DNA of 64,000 nt from Anthracocystis setariae (Eukaryota; Basidiomycota; Ustilaginomycetes; Ustilaginales; Ustilaginaceae), in contig CAKMXJ010000032.1 in assembly GCA_928724745.1 (NCBI GenBank), forward strand, positions 1,116,001 through 1,180,000, given 5' to 3'. Numbering within the stretch: position 1 is the stretch's first letter; each line of letters opens with the position of its first letter. Position numbers and translations under genes: made by a program. Of this stretch, positions 27,834 through 36,912 are shown one piece after another. Under the pieces are notes generated by a model. It saw only the letters and a list, made by a program, of their open reading frames with translations. It was not told the DNA's origin and did not search any database.

Positions 27834-30692
27834 ATGACCTCAACCAGCAACGTAGCGTTCTGCACTCAGGGCGACTGGATCTCATCTCTGTCTGCAGACG
27901 GATCCTACCGCAACAAAAGATCCGAAGATTCGGCAGCTTCGGGTACGTCCCGCCATTGGAGTCCCGTTCCATTCGCGGCATCGGCTCATCCGTCCCCTCC
28001 ACCGCAGCAACGCTTCTCTGATTCAGATGATCAGAGCAAAGGTTCAGGACAAGAGCGTCCTTCGAGCTATCATGTCGATCGTGCAACTGTCACTAGAACA
28101 CGGTCTTCCACCTACTGTCACAGTTCGCCTTCGCTCAAACTCCTCGACGAAGGCACAAAAATAATTGAGACAACCTTGAATGCCTTGCGCGGCTCCGACT
28201 TTCTTTGGGGCTCAGTCAGCGAGCCTCTCGAGCACATCACCCATGCACCTCATCAACCTCATTTACAGGCACCAGTACGGGATCCTCTCGCGAGCTTCAC
28301 AACGAATCCCCAAGAGAGTTCGTGGGACTCAGAGAGACCACCACAACAGTTCTCTTGGCCACGACAGAGGTACCATTCGGATTCACCAGACTTGTTCTCC
28401 CATGGTGCCGATGAATTCCATTCGTCTTCTCTGATCAAAGATTCGACATTTATCGCATCAACGCCCGATGCCACAGCATCCTCCATCCCCGTGGCAACAC
28501 AGGGATCGCAAAGGTATCGACCACGGCACGTACCTAGTCCAGCACTCTATGTCACAGACGTGAGACCTCGTCCTTGGTCCCAATATAACAGTGGAGCCTT
28601 CGGCTCAGCGTCCGCGTCTTTGTTGGCAACGAGGACCGATAAACCTCACTGGAGCCATTCGCTACGCGAAACAGCTTTGGGCGACCTCGGTCATGGCGGT
28701 GACTCCAACTTGACCTTCGGCGAGCAGACACCAACAAGCCCAAACGAGATTGGCGGCCACCCTTCGCGAGGGACTTCCACTTCTGGCATTCAGGGCTCTA
28801 AATCGACGGTTCGATTCAAACATACCGACAGGATGCGTCGCGATCATCCGCCTCGACGCGACGAAAAGCTTCAAGCCGGTGGTACGACGAACCAATCAAG
28901 CCCATCTGCCCAGACGCCTCGCACAGCACCGATCTTGCTGGCTCTTCCAACGTCACACGAACGAGAATCTGGGTATGCTCGCCACTCTATGATGGGTAGA
29001 GGTGGAGTTTCCCGTGGTCCCCCACAGGCTGATTCCCCTTCGATTGTGACTACTGAGCTCGTGTATGAGCCGCACTACTTGGAGGCTTATAACAGCTGCG
29101 AAGCAATCATGTTACCAAAGCCTCGTTTACGTTCTCGTAGCTTGAGTGCTACTCCTGGCCTTGTTGTAGAGAAAGTTCATTCGGCTCCCGAACGGTTTCT
29201 GCAGCGTCGCAATGGTGGCGCTCGTCCTGTTGCACCTCTGTTCGGAGACCAAACCACCTTGACTGCAGACGTACGGGCCTCGGATCGACAAGAGCGCGCT
29301 CGGAGCGAGCATCTAGCTCATGTGGACCCTTTTGCCAGGGATTCACGCCTTCTTCTGCACGCTGGTACTCCTCCACCGCTGCCTCCGAAAGATACTCCGT
29401 TGCCGTCTTCTGGACTGCTTCCGGTCAGGCCTTTACCCCCCACGCCAGCACAAGCACCAACACCGTCACCGGAGCCGAAGATCGCCAGTCGACAAAGTGA
29501 CGACAGCATCGAATTCCTCGAAGCGTCTGAGCTGCTGCAGCGCAACCGACAGATCGAGAAAGATCGACATGCTTGGAGAGAGGAGTTTATGTCGAGCATC
29601 GGTGCAAACTCAGGACCCCTTCTCGATAGGCTTAGCCCTTGCCTGTCCGATTCGACCACCGATGCCGTCTCGCCATTATCCGAAACCAAGCGACTGAAGA
29701 AGGACAGCCGCGCTAAACCACACATCTCGTACGCCGATTCGGTGAGAGTGCATCGCGTTTCCAACGGAGATGGCACCGAGCATACCTTCCTTGTTGTTCA
29801 TCCTCAACCCCAGCCGCCGTTTAGCAACATCAGAATGTCGATGAGTAGTCCTGACCTGCGAACCTCTGGCTTGCAGCGTCCCCATATCGTGCACAGCTTA
29901 GCGGCTCGCTTCTCGAGCATCGCACGCAGGACTTCATCCAAGAAAGGAGACGAAGCCACCTCCAATGTTGCAGGTACATCATGCCTTCCAAACGAGGAGG
30001 CGTCTCGACCACCTCGGAATGGACATCTACGCATACCTCCTCGCTCGGCGGGGACCGTCGGGGACGGCTTCGGTAGGGAACGAAAACTAGTTTCGGATGA
30101 GACGGTGATCATCGGCAAGGCCCCTGGGCTATCCGCTCCGGCCAGATTGACAGAGTTTGATGTGTCACTCGAACCGACTGTGTCCAGCACTGCCAATCGA
30201 AGTCCGATCTCAGGTTACAGGCCCGATGGGTCGAGAGAGAGCTTGAAGGCCCAGCTGGGAGAACGGCAGAGTTCGATTTCGAAACCACGAACGAAACGCC
30301 AGTTTGGCAGCTTTGTCGGGTCTCACTTACCTGGCGACCATATGATCTGGACCGACACTGGATCGATTGTGGACATTCACGGGGGACCAAGCAAGTCGAG
30401 CTCGTCACCGAGTCTTAGTAGGGGAATCTCGAACACAGGTCCAGGTAAGACCAGCGTGGAAATCGACGTCAAGTACCACAGCAGCATTATTGACGATGGC
30501 TCCGAGACTGGTCATTCAACTCACAGGGAGAATACGCTAAGACAGAATATGGCGCACGAAGCGTCGATGACGAGAGACTCGTCCTCGTCGGAAGCTGAAA
30601 GCGGATTCGAGAAGATGGTGTGGCATGCGAACGCAGTCAGCATTGACAATCTTTTCTTCCGACCACCTCCGAGGAGGCTGCCGTCCGAATGA
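27834..30692 (+). CDS. Hypothetical large disordered protein with Pro-rich SH3-ligand-like motif
   Basis: This is a 952-residue intronless frame starting MTSTSNVAFCTQGDW. Almost the whole chain is Ser/Pro/Arg-rich and predicted disordered. Landmarks are a PxxP region near residue 510 (PPPLPPKDTPLP, then VRPLPPTPAQAP), which resembles SH3 ligands. A helical piece follows (DSIEFLEASELLQRNRQIEK). Next is a more ordered stretch near 640 (ADSVRVHRVSNGDGTEHTFL), and then a basic segment (AARFSSIARRTSSKKG). I do not recognise a family. The length, composition and upstream gap support a real gene. The motifs would suit a scaffold for cortical or signalling proteins, but that is a guess. Confidence 0.7.
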   Translation: MTSTSNVAFCTQGDWISSLSADGSYRNKRSEDSAASGTSRHWSPVPFAASAHPSPPPQQRFSDSDDQSKGSGQERPSSYHVDRATVTRTRSSTYCHSSPSLKLLDEGTKIIETTLNALRGSDFLWGSVSEPLEHITHAPHQPHLQAPVRDPLASFTTNPQESSWDSERPPQQFSWPRQRYHSDSPDLFSHGADEFHSSSLIKDSTFIASTPDATASSIPVATQGSQRYRPRHVPSPALYVTDVRPRPWSQYNSGAFGSASASLLATRTDKPHWSHSLRETALGDLGHGGDSNLTFGEQTPTSPNEIGGHPSRGTSTSGIQGSKSTVRFKHTDRMRRDHPPRRDEKLQAGGTTNQSSPSAQTPRTAPILLALPTSHERESGYARHSMMGRGGVSRGPPQADSPSIVTTELVYEPHYLEAYNSCEAIMLPKPRLRSRSLSATPGLVVEKVHSAPERFLQRRNGGARPVAPLFGDQTTLTADVRASDRQERARSEHLAHVDPFARDSRLLLHAGTPPPLPPKDTPLPSSGLLPVRPLPPTPAQAPTPSPEPKIASRQSDDSIEFLEASELLQRNRQIEKDRHAWREEFMSSIGANSGPLLDRLSPCLSDSTTDAVSPLSETKRLKKDSRAKPHISYADSVRVHRVSNGDGTEHTFLVVHPQPQPPFSNIRMSMSSPDLRTSGLQRPHIVHSLAARFSSIARRTSSKKGDEATSNVAGTSCLPNEEASRPPRNGHLRIPPRSAGTVGDGFGRERKLVSDETVIIGKAPGLSAPARLTEFDVSLEPTVSSTANRSPISGYRPDGSRESLKAQLGERQSSISKPRTKRQFGSFVGSHLPGDHMIWTDTGSIVDIHGGPSKSSSSPSLSRGISNTGPGKTSVEIDVKYHSSIIDDGSETGHSTHRENTLRQNMAHEASMTRDSSSSEAESGFEKMVWHANAVSIDNLFFRPPPRRLPSE

Positions 30693-30995
30693 ACTCTATA
30701 GCATAGCTGTTATACAGTACAGTGCAGTGCAAATGATGGATTCATCAATACCATATGGGATGGGAGGTCTTGTCACTTGTCTGATGAGCCTGTGTGGTTG
30801 TGAAAGGAGAGTAGTAAGCGTTGTGGCGCGGTATCTGACGGAGGGAGGAGGAAGTTCGGGTTTCGGCGAGGAGTCAAAAACGCGCAACAGAGCGCGTTGA
30901 AAGTGAGAATTTGGACCCTGACCAGAGAGGGTTTCTGGTGTTGTACGACATCATCATCATAACCGTTATACGACCGTCACTCGGCTGCAGACTGT
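30693..30995. other. Short intergenic region before spp1
   Basis: About 300 bp between two plus-strand genes. It contains TATACAGTACAGTGCAGTGC at 30711-30730, one of the recurring ACAGTAC-type words. Confidence 0.5.
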
Positions 30996-32816
30996 ATGGA
31001 TATGCACACTGGAGGAGAGGATGAACAACGAAATGGTGAAGGGGATGGGTTGGAGATGGAGGTGGATGGGATGGTGGAGTCGAGGTTGGATCGGGCTGGA
31101 GAAGGGGTAGAGTCTACAGCCGAAACATCGTTGTCGACATGCAAGGAGGAGAATGTTGAAGACGGAGCGCCGGTGATAAAGTCGGAATCGGATTCGGGCT
31201 TGAATGATGATGGATTGGCTGCATTAGCCACAGATGCATCGATAGCGCCGACTTTAGCGAAGAAGAAAAAGTCCAACTCCACCTCCAGTTCCACCAAGAA
31301 AGAGGTCACCACAGCCTCCACCGCTGCCAAGAGCAAGAAGACCAAGAAGGCTGCGTCGACCTCGGAATCTAGCTCGAGTAACGTGAAGCCGAAACGGTCT
31401 CCCTCTCCGACACCGGTCGAGATCGTGGAGGAAGAGGAAGAGCAAGACACGACGCTGTACTGCATCTGTCGACGACGACAGGACGATGTGGAGGGCGGAA
31501 TGATCATGTGCGATCGGTGTGAACAATGGTACCACTACCGATGCATGCACATTACGGAAGCAGATGTGGAACTTGTGGACCAGTTCATCTGTCCAGGGTG
31601 TCAGACCGAGACGGGAGAACAGACAACGTACAAGGAGGCATGTGCCAGGCATGGCTGTAGGAAGGCAGCGCTGGGAAAGGGATTTAGCAAGTATTGTTCC
31701 GAGAGATGTGGCGCACTCGAGGTGGTGGAGAGGATAAAGAAGCTCGGGTTGGGTAAGGGAACCGCATTGAAGGGGGTGGAAAAGTGGGGGCTGGATGGGA
31801 GGGTCAGAGTAGCTAGAAAGACGGAGGCGATGATAGAATGGGGCCAAGCATTCAAACAGAAGGAAGGCGAGTGGGAGGAAGTAGCTGAGAGGTTGAGGTA
31901 TAGAGGCGGGCAGAGGCTGGGTTTGGCTGGCCAGTTCGCTTTGGCGATGCAGACAGATCAGGACGAACAAGCAGAGCCAACACCGAACGTCTTGCAGAAT
32001 GGAATAGTAGTGAACGGCACATCAGCCCCTCAAGAATCCTCACCCACGTCAACGGCACTCATCGCCATCAAGGAGCAGCTCCATCTCGTCTCGCAACAGC
32101 TTCTCTCCTTAGACTTGGAAAAGGCGCGAATCAACACCCGTCTCGACCGACTCGACCTACGCAGTACGCTTCTGCATCTCGTCTCGGATCGCGTACCCAC
32201 TCTTCCACCCGTCGGCTCGTCCACTTCCACCTCGACCGAAGCACCCGAGCCTGGCGAGGAAGATGACGAAGCCATGCCCAACGAGCCTATCAAAACCCCA
32301 GCCAAGAAGAAAAAGGGCAGCAGCTCTAAAACGAAATCGAAGTCCACCTCGGACGCCTCTGGCGGGCCACGCTGTGGCTACGATGCGCGACTGCACTGGG
32401 ACGAGGTCGTGTTCGATCAGTGGGCATCCGTCGAGCCAGGTCGAAGCATCCTCTCGCATGACACCCCCCTCAACGGCAGCTTCGAAGACGCCATCGAGGC
32501 TGATGAACCAGATGCCAACCTACGACTCATCTGCGGTACAGCCAAACGCAAGTGCAGAAGACACGTCGACTGGTCGAATCTGTGTGAAATCTCATTGGAT
32601 AACGAAAAGGCCACCCTAAACGCAGACTCGCGCGCCCTCACCCAAGCCAAGCTCACCTTGGTCGAGTTGCAAAAGGCGCTCCAAGAAGAGTTGCACGTTA
32701 TCAAGCGGTTGACAGAGCGAGTGCAGAGTAGAGAGAGAAGGAAAGCCGAGGAAAGAGACCGACAGATGGCGATGGCAGTTGCCAACCAAGGCACGAGAAG
32801 GGCTGTCCAAACCTGA
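30996..32816 (+). CDS. spp1: COMPASS subunit Spp1/Cps40 (CFP1-like PHD protein)
   Basis: This is a 606-residue protein. An acidic, Ser/Lys-rich N-terminus leads to a C4HC3 PHD finger at about 155-203 (LYCICRRRQ, CDRCEQWYHYRCM, FICPGC); the Trp in EQWYH belongs to the pocket that reads methylated H3K4. Immediately after, residues ~216-239 hold a second Cys cluster (CARHGCRKAA, KYCSERCG), the small zinc module that follows PHD in CFP1/Spp1. The C-terminal part has a coiled coil, a basic KKKKGSSSKTKSK stretch, then CGYDARLHWDEVVFDQW and CGTAKRKCRRHVDW, the conserved CFP1/Spp1 C-terminal domain. Spp1 is a Set1/COMPASS subunit that promotes H3K4 trimethylation and binds the mark. The stop is followed after two bases by a 14-base C-tract. 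Confidence 0.92.
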   Translation: MDMHTGGEDEQRNGEGDGLEMEVDGMVESRLDRAGEGVESTAETSLSTCKEENVEDGAPVIKSESDSGLNDDGLAALATDASIAPTLAKKKKSNSTSSSTKKEVTTASTAAKSKKTKKAASTSESSSSNVKPKRSPSPTPVEIVEEEEEQDTTLYCICRRRQDDVEGGMIMCDRCEQWYHYRCMHITEADVELVDQFICPGCQTETGEQTTYKEACARHGCRKAALGKGFSKYCSERCGALEVVERIKKLGLGKGTALKGVEKWGLDGRVRVARKTEAMIEWGQAFKQKEGEWEEVAERLRYRGGQRLGLAGQFALAMQTDQDEQAEPTPNVLQNGIVVNGTSAPQESSPTSTALIAIKEQLHLVSQQLLSLDLEKARINTRLDRLDLRSTLLHLVSDRVPTLPPVGSSTSTSTEAPEPGEEDDEAMPNEPIKTPAKKKKGSSSKTKSKSTSDASGGPRCGYDARLHWDEVVFDQWASVEPGRSILSHDTPLNGSFEDAIEADEPDANLRLICGTAKRKCRRHVDWSNLCEISLDNEKATLNADSRALTQAKLTLVELQKALQEELHVIKRLTERVQSRERRKAEERDRQMAMAVANQGTRRAVQT

Positions 32817-32818
32817 AA

Positions 32819-32832
32819 CCCCCCCCCCCCCC
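32819..32832. repeat. 14-base C homopolymer just after the spp1 stop
   Basis: The stop TGA (32814-32816) is followed by AA and then 14 C. It is one of four C-tracts placed within 15 nt downstream of stop codons in this window. Confidence 0.95.
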
Positions 32833-32922
32833 AATCCATCAAACTCGATGAAATTGACTGCGATCAATGCCAAACACTTTCCACACGGCGAAGACCTTTC
32901 GTCTACAATACAGTCCTCGCAT

Positions 32923-34590
32923 TTATGTATGACCATGACCACTACTCGAACGGAGCACATGCTCGATGAGCTGCAACCTCTCACGGGAAGACTTCCTTCT
33001 CGCACCCTCCTGCAACACATCCGCCACACTGGTTGCCAACCTGACCAAACTCGCCCTTACCGCCTTGCCCCCTATCAGAGCCTCACTGACCCTATTCCAC
33101 CTGTCAATCCTAGCAACGAAATGCGACGCCACCCTATCATCCCTCGCGAAAAAGTAGATTGGCAGTGGATTTCCCAAATCTGCCAAATCCGCCGGATCGA
33201 TCGCTTCGAAACTCTGCCTGACCGTCTCCAGCTGCGACCGCGTCAATCGTACTGAATTCCACAACGCCATCAGAAGCAGATCCGACTGAGCATTCGAGAT
33301 ATAATCCTTCACCGCGGCCACCTTATCGCTCTTATGCCGCAACGACTCGGTTACGAATTGCATCACCTGCGACCTCGCCCGAGCAACCGGATCAGCCGGC
33401 CCAACGGCCTGCCGCGATGAAAACGCACTGCTCAGACAGTGTGCAACATCGTCGATCGCCGAGTGCAGAAAGGGTGAACCTTCCGACATGACGAGCACTT
33501 GCAAGTATGATGCAAGCAAGCTCGTCTGCTCCTGAAATACGCTGTGATCGATGGCGAGTTTGAGGTTGACTCGAATCTTTCGGAGTCTCGCCATTGTCCT
33601 GGGATCGAGTTGGAGCTTCTTTGGTTTGCGCACCTTGTCCACTGCCGCGCCGATGGTGGTGGAAGATGCAGCGTTGTTCTCGTACTCGTCCTCATCGTCT
33701 GGCAGCTGGTTGACAAACTTCGACAGCGCACCCACCAGGACGATCGAAACACTCTCCCAGCCTTTGCCTAGGGAAATAGCGTAGCCGAGAGGAGTGTTGG
33801 TGGAGCCACCGGCTTGCGATGCGGCGGGGGAAGTCTTTGTGGTCGCGCCACCGGAAGAGAGGTCGAGTAAAAGGTCGAAGTTGGCATTACGGATGGCGAG
33901 GATGGTGTCGAGATCCTTTTTGTCGATTGCTTTGAGCAAGTCGTGTGTTTCGTATTCACGTGGAGGTGGTAAGCCTGCAGAAGTGGAAGAGTGTACATGT
34001 GATGACGAGGATTCAGTGGTAGGTGCGGACTTGTGGTCGGCGACTTGGCCGGAAAGGTGCGCCTCGCCCTGGCCGTGGTCGGCGTCCGTTGCAGAATGGG
34101 CTGGGATGGAGATCCGCGAGAGTAGAAGAGCGATGAGCGCATAACCTCGATTTGCATCGCTTCGTTCGTTGAGAAGTTTGGGATCAAGGTCGTAGTTGAG
34201 ATGCATCTCCTGAAGTGCGGCCTGCACCCACTGGCGGGCAGGCTCAAGGTGCTCCCCGGGAAGAAGTTTCTCGATTTGCGAGCTTGAAATGTTGGGAAAG
34301 ACGTCTGCATCTTTCAAGTCATCTGTGGTTAGAGGAGCCATGATTGTTGGTTGCACAGGTGCATGTTGCTGACTTGAAGTTGATGCGGCGTGGTCAGAGG
34401 TGGAGGATGAAGAGGCGGTACGTTGGGTGGTGGTACGGAAGCTGAGCGCCCGTTCAACGAACGAGGCCGCTTGGTGAAAACCACTCCTCGTCGACGAGGC
34501 TGGAGACGTGTTCTGTTCGCTCATCAGAAGCGAGGCTAACGTGTTTGGTGTGATGGTTATGGAGCTACCTACTAGACACGACAGAGGCAT
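32923..34590 (-). CDS. Hypothetical protein with degenerate ankyrin-like helical region
   Basis: The frame is 555 residues from 34590; in-frame ATGs at 34524 (MSEQNTSPASS) and further in (MAPLTTDDL) are also possible. After a Ser-rich N-terminus there is an alpha-helical body: VFPNISSSQIEKLLPGEHLE, then LLKAIDKKDLDTILAIRNAN and NTPLGYAISLG. These read like degenerate ankyrin helices (a pair ending in TPL). Further helices follow (LASYLQVLVMSEGSPFLHSA). The last part (residues ~440-555) is also helical and ends in a basic LQEGARRKSSRERLQL piece. I do not assign a function. It converges on spp1 with about 105 bp between stops. Confidence that it is a gene is high; confidence in the ankyrin likeness is moderate. 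Confidence 0.72.
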   Translation of the reverse strand: MPLSCLVGSSITITPNTLASLLMSEQNTSPASSTRSGFHQAASFVERALSFRTTTQRTASSSSTSDHAASTSSQQHAPVQPTIMAPLTTDDLKDADVFPNISSSQIEKLLPGEHLEPARQWVQAALQEMHLNYDLDPKLLNERSDANRGYALIALLLSRISIPAHSATDADHGQGEAHLSGQVADHKSAPTTESSSSHVHSSTSAGLPPPREYETHDLLKAIDKKDLDTILAIRNANFDLLLDLSSGGATTKTSPAASQAGGSTNTPLGYAISLGKGWESVSIVLVGALSKFVNQLPDDEDEYENNAASSTTIGAAVDKVRKPKKLQLDPRTMARLRKIRVNLKLAIDHSVFQEQTSLLASYLQVLVMSEGSPFLHSAIDDVAHCLSSAFSSRQAVGPADPVARARSQVMQFVTESLRHKSDKVAAVKDYISNAQSDLLLMALWNSVRLTRSQLETVRQSFEAIDPADLADLGNPLPIYFFARDDRVASHFVARIDRWNRVSEALIGGKAVRASLVRLATSVADVLQEGARRKSSRERLQLIEHVLRSSSGHGHT

Positions 34591-36912
34591 CTATCTGCTC
34601 AGCCCAAAGTGGAATAGAGGCGCGTCTGTGCGGCATGCAGGGTCGAGAAGTATGTGGAGGCATTTCGAGTGACTGCGCCTTTTACTGTTAAATTCTAGCG
34701 CGCGCACTCGCTTTCTCGCTGTTCTGGGGAAAGGCTGTGTGCCAAGTCGGCTTGATTCTTTCAGCTAGACTGGCAGATAGCGATCAGAAGACCATCATCG
34801 GCGAGCACTCAGCTGGGATGAAGCAACAGCTGCACACTGTGAGAGGATATCTACAGCCCGATTGACTATCTTGATCGAATCTCAGCCAAGAGAGCCAAAT
34901 TGCTGATCGCTCATTTAGCCCGATGGAATCGCGCTCAGATTAGGATCTCTGCCTCGCAGCCGGTTGAACAAGTCGAACAAGCAACACTCTGACGCTAGCC
35001 ATGCAAAAGCACACAGTTGTGGGTAAAAAAAAAAAAAAAGTTTTCGATACGATGGATTGGAGCTCGCGTACCAGTGGGTCGCATTATTTAGCGCGTCCCC
35101 TCGTTTTTAAGCGAACTCGCCTCTCAACGTTTCGAATTCGCCGTCGAGCGGCCAAAAAAAAAAAAGACTGCATTATTGCAACAAGGTTGGTTGCTCGCCG
35201 TGGTATTGCATCGTGGTAGTGTATGCGACAAAGTTACGACATAAGCCGACCGGCAACCCTGCCGACTGACCGTGCCCGACGCTGAACTTTGCAGCGTAGA
35301 AATCCGTGCACAAAGCTTTTTATTTTGGGCACACGTCATACACTGCACAGACTCTACTTGGCGTCACATCCGCTGCGAGGCGGTGAAAAAATGGGTTCAA
35401 GAATGTGTTGTGCCAAGAATTGGGCATGGTCACTACTCTGTAGGGACGACTACAGTGCAGAGTAATGTGAAGAACAAAGTCGCGCACATTCCGCGAGCGC
35501 AAGGCGAGAATGTTGGGGTGTTGCGAGGAATACTGTACAGAGAGCTGGGCTCAAGTTGACATGGTTCGGATTTTGGGTGGCGGGATCGACTGTGTGTGTA
35601 GAATGCACAGCAGTCGGTCGCTTCTCTCGGAGAGAAGACAAACAAATTGAAATCGGTTGGAACTCCGCTCAAGGTCTTGTTTGTCTCAATTGAAAATACT
35701 AAGCCCTGTTGTGCAATCGTGAAACCATTTGGCCTGCCGCGCCCGCCAAGTCAAAACCGGATTGGCACTCGGACTACTCGGATGCAGTCGCGTCGAGCCA
35801 CCGGTGAGTTTCGCTAAAGGAAACGCATGCCGTACCGTGCTTCGGCTCATTGGATTTCTCTACCCGAACACAAGAAAAACAGGCCACACACTGTGACAGT
35901 CTGCAAGCTGCAACTGCCCACCTTTTCAACTAGTGCAGTGCAGTGCAGTGTACGAGTACTGTGGCGGCATGTTGTCTACCTGCTGTACCACTCGATGTTA
36001 TTCCAAGCCGGCCCGGCCCAAGAGGGGATATGCACATGTTGGATGCTTCTCTTCAATCGAATCCCAAACCGACAATCCCCACTTCGCCAAACAGAGTGAG
36101 TGAGTGAGTGAGTGTACTGTACAGGACAGTACCATGCATGCGGCATGACATACTCACACTACCAATTTGCTCTTGTGCTACTTTGTTTCTCCCTACGATC
36201 GCTTCCATCCCTTCCACATTGAACCTTGGCCTCCTCTGTTGTCGGTCATTTCTCATCTCCTCGCTTGCTACCCTCATACCGGCACGATCCCTTCTCTCCA
36301 CGCTAGCCAAAAACGGAACCACGTCCTCATCCTTGTTTCCGCTCAAGCCATTCCATTGCCGCACTCGCTTCCCTTTGCATCCCAGTTTTTAGACAATCAA
36401 AAACATCAACCGACCGTTCACCGTCCCATTACGCCCCACGGCTCAACCCTCTAGCCTTCGCTTCTGCGCATTCATCTGCACCAAACCCCACCCCACGCTA
36501 AACTATGTCCCCTGTATAGCTTGCTTCTGCGCAGTAGCCATCACGCCGTACAGCGTCAAGCCATTCTCTCAATCCATCTCGCAACACACGCCGTTCACGC
36601 GACACTCTCCTCACACCGTGGTCCCCCAACCGAGTCTATTCTCGGCCAATTCTCTCAGCTTCCATTCACCTATTCCAATAGCTGAGTTCGCCCTGCACCT
36701 ACCACTAGAGCAGCACCATTCGGACAACTCCTTTGCCGGCGAATTGTTGCTTGGTGCCCTTGACCGTGACGCTGGTCGCCTTGGTCTCTTCACCTGCACC
36801 GCCAACGCTGCTTAAAGAGGTCCCAGCTTTTGACATCTAACCACGACCCCCCTTCACCACCTACGTTACTCCTCTTCACCTCCTCACCTTGATTGTAGAA
36901 CACTGCAGCCCG
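34591..36912. other. 2.3-kb intergenic region upstream of the beta-glucosidase gene
   Basis: This is the longest gap in the window. It contains A-tracts of 15 bases (35025-35039) and 12 bases (35154-35165). It also has a GCAGTGCAGTGCAGTG repeat ending in GTACGAGTACTG (35934-35962), a GAGT repeat (about 36095-36113) and GTACTGTACAGGACAGTAC (36114-36132). Two further TACTGTAC/ACAGTGCA words lie near 35450 and 35531. From about 36140 to the ATG the plus strand is C/T-rich, suggesting a long leader. No gene is supported. Confidence 0.5.
35025..35039. repeat. A-tract (15 bases)
   Basis: This is an uninterrupted run of A in the plus strand; a second A-tract of 12 bases follows at 35154-35165. Confidence 0.9.
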
